The translations under genes were made by a program, and so were the position numbers. A stretch of DNA of 23,939 nt, taken from contig DYIS01000008.1 of the NCBI GenBank assembly GCA_020723545.1, positions 1-23,939 of the forward strand, read 5' to 3'. This DNA is from Ktedonobacter racemifer (GTDB lineage: Bacteria > Chloroflexota > DTOL01 > JACQYG01). Each line of letters opens with the position of its first letter. Position 1 is the stretch's first letter. Below are positions 7,506 through 14,829 of this stretch, piece by piece. Below the pieces are notes generated by a model, which made no database searches, had not been told where the DNA came from, and saw only the letters and a program-made list of their open reading frames with translations.

Positions 7506-7781
7506 ACCAGCTATCCTTCAATCACCAACCTGGTACGGGGCGTTCACCAGCAAGGCAAGATTGTAGGACTGATCTGCCACGCCGGACTGGTGGGCATTTC
7601 GGCCGGTATCGTCCGGGGTCATCGGGCCACCGGCTCGCTAGGAATCAAGGATGACCTGATCAACGGCGGCGCCGAGTGGGTGGACGCGCCGGCGTTCCGC
7701 GACGGCAACCTGGTGTGGGGCCGCGTGGTCGAGGATATCCCTGACTTCTGTCGCGAGCTGGTGGCGGCGATCGCCGGTTAG
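7506..7781 (+). pseudogene. 5'-truncated PfpI/DJ-1 family gene
   Basis: Reading in frame from about 7506 gives PSITNLVRGVHQQGK, then GLICHAGLVGISAGIVRG containing the nucleophilic Cys, then SLGIKDDLINGGAEWVDAP. The remainder reads GNLVWGRVVEDIPDFCREL and stops at 7781. These are the C-terminal half motifs of PfpI/YraA-type glutamine-amidotransferase-fold proteins (proteases, glyoxalases or stress proteins). The N-terminal 80 or so residues, with the usual Glu and the LVLPGG segment, are missing. panE stops at 7503, just before. A GTG at 7590 could start a 63-residue product, but it would lack the Cys, so I regard this as a remnant left by a deletion. Confidence 0.75.
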
Positions 7782-7808
7782 CGTTCAACATTCAGCGTTG
7801 GAGAACTC

Positions 7809-9800
7809 ATGGTCGGCATTGTCTTGGTTTCTCACAGTGCGGAACTGGCGGCGGCGGTCAAGGCGCTTGCGGAGCAGGTGGCCCAGGGCAAGGTGCCGAT
7901 CGCTGTCGCCGGGGGTATAGACGATCCCGCCAATCCATTTGGCACGGATGCCGCAAAAGTCCAGCAGGCTATCGAGTCGGTGTACGGCGCTGACGGCGTG
8001 CTGGTGTTAATGGACCTGGGTAGCGCCATCCTGAGCGCCGAAATGGCCCGCGACTTTCTGCTACCCGAGCAGCAGGCGCGGGTCCGGCTCAGTGGGGCAC
8101 CGTTCGTGGAGGGTGCCGTGGCCGCCGCGGTGCAGGCGGCGGTGGGCGCGACCCTGGACCAAGTCGCGGCTGAGGCTGAGGCCGGCCGGCAGCCCAAAGC
8201 GGAGCAGCTTGGCGAGATCACTGTCCCCGCACTGGCAACCACACTCACCGAGCTCGAGAAGCCCGCAGCCGCGGCCACGCTGACCGTGCGCAATGCCGCC
8301 GGGCTGCACGCGCGACCGGCTGCCCTCTTCGTCCAGATGGCGGCGCGTTTTCAGTCCGACGTACGTGTTCGCAACCTGACGCGGAATCGCGGCCCAGCCA
8401 GCGCCAAGAGCTCAGTTGGCCTGATGACCTTGCAGGTTTCCCAGGGCGATCAGATCGCAGTCTTAGCCGACGGTCCTGATGCCGCCGAAGCCATCGCCGC
8501 CCTGGCCGACCTGGTCGAAAGCAACTTCGGCGAGCCAGAGGCCGCACCATCCCCGACGTTCGCTCCCCCTCTCTCTGTCTCCCCCCCTCCCCCTCTCCGT
8601 CTACCCCCGTCTCCTCCCGGCCCCTCACCCATTCTCAGCGGCATCGCTGCCTCACCGGGCATCGCTATCGGTCCGGCGTTTGTGTTTCGTCCGGAATCGC
8701 CAGCAGTGGGTCGACGCAAAGTGGAGGACCTGGCGGCCGAGCGGACGCGATTTCGCGCGGCGGTCGCACAGGCACGCGCCGAGCTCGTGGAGGTCCAGGG
8801 CGAGGCCGAGGTCAAACTGGGCGCCGACCAGGCGCGAATCTTCGAGGCGCAGCGGATGTTTCTGCAAGACCCGGCGTTGATCGATCAAGTAGAGGCGCGT
8901 ATTGACAAAGAGCGTTTGAACGCCGAGGCGGCGATCGAGGAGACAGTGGAGGACCTGGCGGCTCTCTTTGAGCACATGGATGCTCCAATCCTCCAGGCGC
9001 GCGCAGCCGACGTGCGTGACGTGGGGACCCGGCTCATCCGGTTGCTGACCGGCTGGCGTCCGCCCAGCCTGTCCAGCCTGACGCGCGCGTCGATTATCGT
9101 GGCCAGCGATCTAAAACCATCAGACACCGCTCAACTGGACCCGAAGCAGGTACTGGGGCTGGCGACCGCAGCCGGGAGTGCGACGTCCCACACCGCCATC
9201 CTGGCCCGCGGGCTGGGCTTACCGGCCGTGGTTGGCCTGGGCGAGACAGTCGTCGACCTGGCGGAAGGTACGAATATGATCCTCGACGGCTTCACCGGCC
9301 AATTGCTGGTCGACCCAGACCTGAATATGCTGTCAGAATACCGGGTCCGGCAGGCGGCGAGTGAGCAGCGGCGGGCAGCGGCCCTGGCGGGCGTCGGGGA
9401 ACCGGCGGTGACACGCGACGGACACCGGGTCGAAGTTGCGGCCAACATTGGGGACGAGGCGGGCGCGCGGCTGGCAGTTGCGAACGGCGCCGAAGCGGTC
9501 GGCTTGCTGCGCACTGAGTTCCTCTATCTCGACCGGTCCAACCCACCCTCCGAGGACGAACAGGTGGCCGCCTACACGGCCATCGCGAATGCGCTGGAGG
9601 GGCGTCCGCTTATCATTCGCACCCTGGACATCGGCGGCGACAAACCAGCGCTGTACCTCGACCTGCCGGAAGAGCTGAACCCATTCCTCGGCTGGCGGGC
9701 GATCCGCTTCTGCCTGGCGCGGCCAGACGTCTTCAAAACCCAGCTCCGGGCGATCCTCCGCGCGGCCCAGGGACGTAATATAAGGTCATGTTCCCGATGA
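7809..9800 (+). CDS. dhaM: DhaM-HPr-enzyme I multiphosphoryl-transfer protein, N-terminal part (frameshifted)
   Basis: The fusion joins three PTS domains that pass phosphate from PEP towards dihydroxyacetone kinase (DhaK/DhaL). Residues 1-130 are the DhaM EIIA-like domain with His9 in VLVSHS and the MDLGSA signature at 68-73. Residues 155-240 are HPr with His167 in GLHARPA. A proline-rich linker (about 245-275) leads to enzyme I, which starts at SGIAASPGIAIG and has the phospho-His461 in GSATSHTAILARGLGLPAVVG, then LRTEFLYLDR and RTLDIGGDKP. The frame breaks at 9782-9783: AATATAAGGTC needs one more A to read NIKVMFPM. With that base, a single protein of about 840 residues extends to 10330, a normal size for this fusion. 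No dhaK or dhaL is in the window. Confidence 0.88.
   Translation: MVGIVLVSHSAELAAAVKALAEQVAQGKVPIAVAGGIDDPANPFGTDAAKVQQAIESVYGADGVLVLMDLGSAILSAEMARDFLLPEQQARVRLSGAPFVEGAVAAAVQAAVGATLDQVAAEAEAGRQPKAEQLGEITVPALATTLTELEKPAAAATLTVRNAAGLHARPAALFVQMAARFQSDVRVRNLTRNRGPASAKSSVGLMTLQVSQGDQIAVLADGPDAAEAIAALADLVESNFGEPEAAPSPTFAPPLSVSPPPPLRLPPSPPGPSPILSGIAASPGIAIGPAFVFRPESPAVGRRKVEDLAAERTRFRAAVAQARAELVEVQGEAEVKLGADQARIFEAQRMFLQDPALIDQVEARIDKERLNAEAAIEETVEDLAALFEHMDAPILQARAADVRDVGTRLIRLLTGWRPPSLSSLTRASIIVASDLKPSDTAQLDPKQVLGLATAAGSATSHTAILARGLGLPAVVGLGETVVDLAEGTNMILDGFTGQLLVDPDLNMLSEYRVRQAASEQRRAAALAGVGEPAVTRDGHRVEVAANIGDEAGARLAVANGAEAVGLLRTEFLYLDRSNPPSEDEQVAAYTAIANALEGRPLIIRTLDIGGDKPALYLDLPEELNPFLGWRAIRFCLARPDVFKTQLRAILRAAQGRNIRSCSR
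8561..8630 (+). repeat. Polypyrimidine low-complexity tract in the HPr-enzyme I linker
   Basis: About 70 nt made almost entirely of C and T encode the Pro/Ser-rich linker between the HPr and enzyme I domains. It is in frame and probably a flexible hinge. C runs of seven make this a mutable site. Confidence 0.7.
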
Positions 9801-10330
9801 TCGCTACGCTGGACGAGATTCGGCAAGCGAAGGCGCTCCTGACCGAAGCAGGTGCCGAGCTCACGGCGCAAGGCACCCCGCACACCACACGCATTGCGAC
9901 CGGTATTATGGTGGAGGTGCCCGCAGCCGCCGTCGCCGCCGACCTGCTGGCGCCCGAGGTCAACTTCTTCAGCCTGGGAACCAACGACCTCGTTCAATAC
10001 ACCCTCGCCGCCGACCGGACCAATCATCGTGTCGCACCGCTGGCCGACCCGTTCAATCCGGCGGTGCTGCGGTTGGTCAAGCAGGTCATCGACGCGGGCC
10101 ACGCGGCGGGCAAGTGGGTCGGGATGTGTGGTGAGATGGCCGGAATGCCCCAGGCGATCCCGATTTTGCTGGGCCTGGGCCTGGACGAGTTCAGCATGAC
10201 TCCAGCCGCTATCCCCGAAGCGAAGGTGCTGATTCGCAGGCTATCGTTTGCAGAAGCGCGGGATCTCGCCACACGCGTACTCAGCTTGCACAGCGCGACC
10301 GAGATGCGGAACGTGAAACGTAAAACGTGA
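9788..10330 (+). CDS. Enzyme I C-terminal part of the DhaM-HPr-EI protein (after frameshift)
   Basis: This segment is the PEP-binding TIM-barrel domain of enzyme I and should not be read as an independent gene. It begins with MFPMIATLDEIRQAKALL, which directly continues the preceding reading frame if one A is restored at 9782. It contains GIMVEVPAAA, FSLGTNDLVQYTLAADR and GMCGEMAG with the catalytic Cys of enzyme I. If the frameshift is real, the N-terminal protein lacks its PEP site and the pathway would be dead unless the two halves complement. The last residues, NVKRKT, are encoded by the tandem repeat that begins at 10310. Confidence 0.88.
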   Translation: MFPMIATLDEIRQAKALLTEAGAELTAQGTPHTTRIATGIMVEVPAAAVAADLLAPEVNFFSLGTNDLVQYTLAADRTNHRVAPLADPFNPAVLRLVKQVIDAGHAAGKWVGMCGEMAGMPQAIPILLGLGLDEFSMTPAAIPEAKVLIRRLSFAEARDLATRVLSLHSATEMRNVKRKT

Positions 10331-10349
10331 AACGAAAAACGTAAAACGA
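10310..10349 (+). repeat. Degenerate tandem repeat of the ACGTGAAACGTAAA type
   Basis: The block is built from units such as ACGTGAAACG, TAAAACGTG, AAACGAAAAACG and TAAAACG. It supplies the stop codon and last six codons of the enzyme I gene and runs into the intergenic space. Its low GC differs sharply from its neighbours. Confidence 0.75.
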
Positions 10350-10620
10350 CAACAACCGGTACGCAACCACCGCAACCGTTTCAGGCTACTCGTCCGTTTT
10401 GTCGAACAGTCCAATGCACAACTCAAGCAACTGGTACACCACTGGACAGCGCTTCCACCTCCGAGTGGTCTATCGGTCTATAATGAATATTGCGGTAATG
10501 CGATTATAGCGTAGGTGAGCGGCGTGGCCAAGGCTTGCCGTTCTCGCAGGTTTGGCGTATCTTTGACTACCTCCAGGTGTTCTAGACTAGTAGAGTAAGT
10601 TTCTAAAGAGTCCATAGACT
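10331..10620. other. Intergenic region between the PTS gene and plsY
   Basis: No gene is recognised in these 290 bp. The region is less GC-rich than its surroundings. It holds the end of the tandem repeat, a TATAAT at 10479-10484 without a convincing -35 box, a better promoter candidate at 10535-10563, and a TAGACT motif repeated at 10581-10586 and 10614-10619. Confidence 0.5.
10535..10563 (+). promoter_or_regulatory. Possible plsY promoter
   Basis: TTGCCG (10535-10540), a 17-nt spacer and TATCTT (10558-10563) give 4 of 6 matches in each box. It lies 57 nt ahead of the plsY start codon. An isolated TATAAT at 10479 is the competing candidate. Confidence 0.4.
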
Positions 10621-11229
10621 ATGTCGATCCTGTATTACGTTCTCCCGGCCATTCTTGGCTACCTGATCGGCTCCATTCCTGTTGGGATGGTCGTTGTCTG
10701 GGTAACTAAGGGCGTCGACATTCGAACTATCGGCAGTGGGCGCACCGGCGGAACGAACGCCTTTCGCGCCGCCGGACCGGGCGCCGGTCTCCTGACCGGT
10801 CTCGGTGATTTAGCCAAGGGCCTGGTGGCGATTGGACTCGCTGCCCTTATCTTGCCTGGTTCGGCTCTGGCAGCAGTCATTGCCGGATTGACCGCGATCA
10901 TCGGGCACAATTGGTCCGTCTACATTGGGTTCCGCGGCGGAGCGGGCACGGCTCCGAACCTGGGCGTGTTGCTGGCTCTCTCACCACTCTCGTTTGCCCT
11001 GGCTGGGCTCGCTGGCCTGATCGCTATATTGACCTCGCGTATCGCCAGTGTGGCATCGTTGACTGTATCGGCAGTAGCAGCGGTGTCTCTACTCGTCCTA
11101 TTCCTGGTTCAGCGGGACCCCGCCCCTTATTTACTCTATGGCTTGGGTCAGCTCCTGCTGGTCACTATCGCTCTGACCCCCAACATTCGTCGGCTGGTTG
11201 ATGGTAAAGAGCGACGCGTTCAATACTGA
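10621..11229 (+). CDS. plsY: Glycerol-3-phosphate acyltransferase PlsY
   Basis: PlsY transfers an acyl group from acyl-phosphate to glycerol-3-phosphate, the first step of bacterial phospholipid synthesis, in the cytoplasmic membrane. The 202-residue protein has multiple hydrophobic spans and the family motifs GSIPVG (residues 17-22), GSGRTGGTNAFR (38-49, usually GSGNxGATN), DLAKG (63-67) and IGHNWSVYIGFRGGAGTAPNLG near residues 97-118. The family's GGKG is GGAG here and the preceding GHxFP reads GHNWS, so this may be a divergent branch. The ribosome-binding site is weak. The gene stands alone between two intergenic regions. Confidence 0.88.
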   Translation: MSILYYVLPAILGYLIGSIPVGMVVVWVTKGVDIRTIGSGRTGGTNAFRAAGPGAGLLTGLGDLAKGLVAIGLAALILPGSALAAVIAGLTAIIGHNWSVYIGFRGGAGTAPNLGVLLALSPLSFALAGLAGLIAILTSRIASVASLTVSAVAAVSLLVLFLVQRDPAPYLLYGLGQLLLVTIALTPNIRRLVDGKERRVQY

Positions 11230-11265
11230 GGACCTTGGATCCTCTGTTCGCTGGAGCGGAAACTA

Positions 11266-11294
11266 TTGACATCCGTCATCCTTTGTGGTAAGGT
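11266..11294 (+). promoter_or_regulatory. Promoter of the histidine operon
   Basis: A perfect TTGACA (11266-11271), a 17-nt spacer and TAAGGT (11289-11294) form a -35/-10 pair upstream of a leader of about 290 nt that precedes hisZ. No other convincing promoter lies before hisZ. Confidence 0.65.
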
Positions 11295-11333
11295 ATTAAT
11301 AATTTTGGGGCGTCGTCGCCCAGGGTTGTAGGT

Positions 11334-11492
11334 ATGATGTTGGCTTTGCGTCTTTCTCTTTCTAAAGGGCCAGGGTTCTCTCTTGCCTGGTCGGCCCGGC
11401 AGCCAATCAAGTTCGAGTTCAAGCTAACGAGCCAGGACATACCGGTCAAGCTGGTTTCTTTTGCCGCTGCTCATCACCACAGCCCTGGGTGA
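11334..11492 (+). CDS. Putative histidine leader peptide
   Basis: An ORF of 52 codons starts at ATG 11334 (or 11337) with a weak AGG upstream. It ends with AAHHHSPG and a TGA at 11490-11492. Three consecutive His codons (CAT CAC CAC, 11472-11480) lie just before the stop, upstream of an intrinsic terminator and the his genes. This is the arrangement of transcription attenuation by a translated leader, as in enterobacterial hisL, although that peptide is only 16 residues with seven His. The stop codon sits inside the 5' arm of the first hairpin. The N-terminal part of the ORF resembles nothing I know and the true start may be later. A chance His triplet is possible, hence moderate confidence. 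Confidence 0.5.
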   Translation: MMLALRLSLSKGPGFSLAWSARQPIKFEFKLTSQDIPVKLVSFAAAHHHSPG

Positions 11493-11537
11493 ATCGGCTC
11501 AGGCTACTTGCCTCTTATCTCGTGCTGATTCACCCAG
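11485..11537 (+). promoter_or_regulatory. Attenuator hairpin 1 in the his leader
   Basis: CTGGGTGAATC (11485-11495) pairs perfectly with GATTCACCCAG (11527-11537) across a 31-nt loop, which itself contains a small AGGC/GCCT hairpin. The 5' arm overlaps the leader stop codon, so a ribosome near the His codons would block this stem. The released TGATT could pair with AATCA in the loop and 3' arm of the next hairpin, a possible but weak antiterminator. Confidence 0.55.
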
Positions 11538-11538
11538 T

Positions 11539-11568
11539 AAAGACTAGTTAAATCAACTAGTCTTTTTT
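11539..11568 (+). terminator. Intrinsic terminator (attenuator) before hisZ
   Basis: AAAGACTAGTT (11539-11549) and AACTAGTCTTT (11555-11565) form a perfect 11-bp stem with a 5-nt loop, running directly into a T tract. It lies 21 nt before the hisZ start codon and far from any upstream stop, so it belongs to the his leader as a conditional terminator. Confidence 0.8.
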
Positions 11569-11589
11569 ATTTGCCAGAAAAGGAGTGGA

Positions 11590-12858
11590 ATGGATCTTGG
11601 GAAAGCGCACTTGGGACGATTGCCGAACGGCGTGAAGGACCTCTTTGGGGAAGCGGCGGCCCGCCAGGTCTGGGCGGAGAGAACGCTTGAAGCCACCTTT
11701 GCCGGCTGGGGTTATAGCAACGTAGTCACTCCTACCATTGAGTACTATGACAACCTGGCCTTGGGCGTGGACTCCCAGGTGCGGGGGATGACATATCGTT
11801 TCTTCGACCGGGAAGGACACACCCTGGCCCTACGGCCGGACATCACCGTCCAGATCGCCCGCCTGGTGGGTACCAAGCTCTTCGGCGAGCCGTTGCCGTT
11901 ACGCCTGTGTTACATCGCCAACGTTTTCCGCTACGGGGAGCTTCAGTCCGGCCAGCAGCGAGAGTTCACCCAGGCCGGGCTGGAACTCATTGGAGTAGAC
12001 ACCGCCGAGGCCGACGCCGAGGTGGTCACCATGAGTGTGGTGGCCTTCCAGGCCTTGGGACTGCGGGAGTTTCAGGTCAGCCTGGGCCAGATGGCCTTTT
12101 TCCGGGCCTTGGTCGCCATGGGGCCGCTGGGCCCGGTGGGCCTGGCCCGGATCCAGGAGGCAGTGAACAGCAAGAACCTCCCGGCGCTGCGACAGATCTT
12201 GCGAGAGGAGGGCCTGAACGGGGAAGCCGGACGGGCTCTAGAGGCGCTGCCCTCCCTTTGCGGCGGCCGGGAGGTCCTGGCCCAGGCGCGAAGGCTGAGC
12301 CCTAACCAGGCAGCCCACATTGCCCTGGATCGCCTGGCCCGGGTCTACGATCTCCTGGCGGTTTACGGCGTGGCCGATAGGGTGATCCTGGACCTGGGGG
12401 AAGTGCCAGGGATGGACTATTATACCGGCATCACCTTCAAAGGTTATGCCCGCGGCCTGGGCTTCCCTCTCTTGAGCGGCGGCCGCTACGACGACCTCAT
12501 TAGCCGCTTTGGGACAGCGTTGCCTGCGGTGGGCTTTGGCCTGGAGGTGGAGCGGTGCCTTTTCGCCCTGGGCGAGACAGGACGGCCGCTTTCTCTGCCC
12601 CCCCACTTGGTAGTCGGCGGCGTTTGGGGTGCGCCGGTCCTGGCCCTGGTGCAGGAGCTCCGAGAGAAGGGGCTGCGGGTAGAGATGGATGTGCTGGGCC
12701 GAGAAGAGAGGGCCCTGGCCGCCTACGCCCGGGAGCGAGGGGCAAGAGGAACCCTTATTAGCGATGGCGATGGCCGTCTGGCGCTGGTGGAGCCCAGCGG
12801 CCGGCGAGCGATAACCAGAGAAACCCTACTAGCGGAGGCAATGACTTGGCAATCATGA
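11590..12858 (+). CDS. hisZ: ATP phosphoribosyltransferase regulatory subunit HisZ
   Basis: HisZ is a catalytically inactive histidyl-tRNA synthetase paralogue that binds the short HisG and confers histidine feedback. The 422-residue protein opens with LPNGVKDLFGEAA, followed by class II synthetase-like motifs LALRPDITVQIARLV and REFTQAGLELIG, then MDYYTGITFKGY and LLSGGRYDDLISRFG. It retains a C-terminal HGTP-anticodon-like region. It starts behind AAGGAG and is the first gene after the terminator. Neighbouring short hisG (213 residues) argues for HisZ over a true HisS. Automated pipelines may label it hisS. Confidence 0.88.
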   Translation: MDLGKAHLGRLPNGVKDLFGEAAARQVWAERTLEATFAGWGYSNVVTPTIEYYDNLALGVDSQVRGMTYRFFDREGHTLALRPDITVQIARLVGTKLFGEPLPLRLCYIANVFRYGELQSGQQREFTQAGLELIGVDTAEADAEVVTMSVVAFQALGLREFQVSLGQMAFFRALVAMGPLGPVGLARIQEAVNSKNLPALRQILREEGLNGEAGRALEALPSLCGGREVLAQARRLSPNQAAHIALDRLARVYDLLAVYGVADRVILDLGEVPGMDYYTGITFKGYARGLGFPLLSGGRYDDLISRFGTALPAVGFGLEVERCLFALGETGRPLSLPPHLVVGGVWGAPVLALVQELREKGLRVEMDVLGREERALAAYARERGARGTLISDGDGRLALVEPSGRRAITRETLLAEAMTWQS

Positions 12859-13487
12859 CTATCGCCCTGCCGAAGGGGCGCTTGCTTGAGCCTTCGGTAA
12901 ATCTCTTTCGCGGCCTGGGTTATCGGTGCGCCCTGGGCGAAGGCTCCCGCCGGCTAATCGGCGAGGAGCCAACCGGTGACACACGCTTCATTCTGGCCAA
13001 GGCGGAGGACATCCCCGTCTATGTCGAATATGGGGCCGCGGATATGGGCATCGCCGGCCAGGACATCGTGCGGGAGAGCGGTCGAGACGTCTACGAGCCC
13101 CTGGCCCTGGGTTTCGGCCACTGTCGGCTGGTGGTGGCTGGCCCGGCTGGGCTTAAAGGCCGCGATTTTCGCCTGGCCTCGGGCCTGCGCATCGCCACCA
13201 AGTACCAACGCCTGGCGCGCGACTACTTCCTCAGTCAGGGCATCTCCGTGGAGATCGTACGGCTCTACGGTTCCATCGAGCTGGCCCCGAAGGTGGGCCT
13301 GGCCGACCTGTTGGTAGACGTGGTGGAGACCGGCCGCACCCTGCGCGAGAACGGCCTGGTGGTGCTCCAAGAGATCATGCCCTGCCAGGCCGCCCTCATC
13401 GTCAACCGCGCCAGCCACAAATTGCGCCTGGCCCAGGTGAGTCAGCTTGTGGCCGCCATCCGTCGAAACATACCGGTTGAGGGATGA
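12846..13487 (+). CDS. hisG: ATP phosphoribosyltransferase catalytic subunit, short form
   Basis: It condenses ATP and PRPP to phosphoribosyl-ATP, the committed step of histidine synthesis. The TTG at 12846 is preferred because GGAGG (12834-12838) lies 7 nt ahead; the ATG at 12855 would be 16 nt away, though it would give the common ATGA overlap with hisZ. The product has 213 residues, beginning MAIMTIALPKGRLLEP, with the PRPP-binding DVVETGRTL at residues 158-166. It lacks the roughly 80-residue regulatory C-terminal domain of long HisG, which is why HisZ is needed. Confidence 0.94.
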   Translation: MAIMTIALPKGRLLEPSVNLFRGLGYRCALGEGSRRLIGEEPTGDTRFILAKAEDIPVYVEYGAADMGIAGQDIVRESGRDVYEPLALGFGHCRLVVAGPAGLKGRDFRLASGLRIATKYQRLARDYFLSQGISVEIVRLYGSIELAPKVGLADLLVDVVETGRTLRENGLVVLQEIMPCQAALIVNRASHKLRLAQVSQLVAAIRRNIPVEG

Positions 13488-13490
13488 ACT

Positions 13491-14828
13491 ATGAGCATAC
13501 CGATCATCGAGGGCCTGGCCGCCGGGAGGGAGGCTCTGTTGCGGCAGCGTTCGCTGGCCCAAGTCGACCCATCGCCGGAGGGAGCGGCCAGCCTGCGGCG
13601 CCTGTTTGGACGCCAGGTCACCCCACAGGAGGCCGTGGATACCATCATCGCTGACGTGCGTCAGCATGGCGACATCGCCTTGCGTCAGTGGACCCTGCGC
13701 CTCGACGGCACGGCGCTGGAGGATTTGGCCGTGAGCGAGGGTGAGATAGAGGCCGCCTACCAGGAGACACCAATGGCGTTGCGGGAGGCCTTGTTCGCCG
13801 CCGCCGGGCGCATCCGGGCCTTTCACGAGAAGGAACCCAAAGGCTCCTGGCTCGCCTGGGAGGAAGATAGCGCCCTGGGGCAGATCGTCCGGCCCTTGGA
13901 GCGGGTAGGCGTCTATGTGCCGGGAGGCGCGGCCGCTTATCCTTCTACTTTGCTCATGACGGCCATCCCAGCCCAGGTGGCCGGTGTCCGGGAGATCCTG
14001 GTGACCACCCCACCGGATCGGGAGGGACAGGTGGCCCGATCTGTCCTGGCCGCCGCTCGCATTCTGGGGCTCCGGCGCCTTTACCGCATCGGAGGAGCTC
14101 AGGCCATCGCCGCCTTGGCCTATGGAACAGAGAGCATTGCCCAGGTGGACAAGATCGTGGGGCCCGGCAACCTCTTCGTGACCCTGGCCAAGCGGTCGGT
14201 CTACGGCCAGGTGGGGATCGATGGGTTATTTGGACCCACGGAAACCTTCATCATCGCCGATGAGGCCGCCAACCCGACCATCGTGGCCGCCGACCTGTTG
14301 GCCCAGGCCGAGCACGACGTGCTGGCCTCGGTCGTTCTGGCTACCTCGTCACGACAACTGGCTTACGCGGTGAGAGCCGAGGTCGAACGGAGGCTGGGAG
14401 CCCTGGAGCGGCGGGCGATCATCGCGGTGGCCCTGGGCAAGAGGGGAGCTATCGTCATCGTCGCCGATCTGGAGGAGGCCCTGGGGCTGGCCAACGATTA
14501 TGCCCCAGAGCACCTTTGCCTGCTTACGGCCCAGCCCTGGTCCCTGGTGGACCGCGTGCGGAACGCCGGGGGGTTATTCCTGGGCGAGCCCGCCGGGGAG
14601 GCCCTCGGCGACTATATCCTGGGGCCCAGCCACAGCATGCCCACCGGCGCCACGGCTCGCTTCGCCTCGCCCCTGCGGGTGGCTGACTTTCTCAAGGTCA
14701 CGAGCCTTTTTTCCCTGGGGGCGGCTGGTGCGGCGCGATTGGCCCCCTATGCCGTGACCCTGGCTCAGGCTGAGGGGCTGACGGCCCATGGGGCGGCGGC
14801 CGCGGCCCGGCAAGGGAGGGTGGTTTAA
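13491..14828 (+). CDS. hisD: Histidinol dehydrogenase
   Basis: It performs the last two steps of the pathway, oxidising L-histidinol to histidine with two NAD. The 445-residue protein has the family core KIVGPGNLFVTLAKRSVYG (about 221-239), the zinc-ligand pair Gln272 and His275 in AQAEHD, YAPEHL, GDYILGPSHSMPTG with the zinc Asp, and a C-terminal EGLTAHGAAA with the last zinc His. The start is 3 nt after hisG, so translation is probably coupled. Length and catalytic residues are normal. Confidence 0.96.
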   Translation: MSIPIIEGLAAGREALLRQRSLAQVDPSPEGAASLRRLFGRQVTPQEAVDTIIADVRQHGDIALRQWTLRLDGTALEDLAVSEGEIEAAYQETPMALREALFAAAGRIRAFHEKEPKGSWLAWEEDSALGQIVRPLERVGVYVPGGAAAYPSTLLMTAIPAQVAGVREILVTTPPDREGQVARSVLAAARILGLRRLYRIGGAQAIAALAYGTESIAQVDKIVGPGNLFVTLAKRSVYGQVGIDGLFGPTETFIIADEAANPTIVAADLLAQAEHDVLASVVLATSSRQLAYAVRAEVERRLGALERRAIIAVALGKRGAIVIVADLEEALGLANDYAPEHLCLLTAQPWSLVDRVRNAGGLFLGEPAGEALGDYILGPSHSMPTGATARFASPLRVADFLKVTSLFSLGAAGAARLAPYAVTLAQAEGLTAHGAAAAARQGRVV

Positions 14829-14829
14829 C

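Noticed and set aside
7590..7781. Independent small protein starting at GTG 7590
   Set aside because: It would begin downstream of the family's nucleophilic Cys although similarity extends upstream in frame, so it is part of a truncated gene.
11300..11590. T-box riboswitch ahead of the his operon
   Set aside because: No AGGGTGGNACCGCG-like T-box sequence or recognisable stem I; the His codons and terminator fit a translated leader better.
11590..12858. Histidyl-tRNA synthetase (hisS)
   Set aside because: The protein is in the class II synthetase fold, but it heads a his operon with short HisG, which requires HisZ, and LPNGVKDL is a typical HisZ opening.
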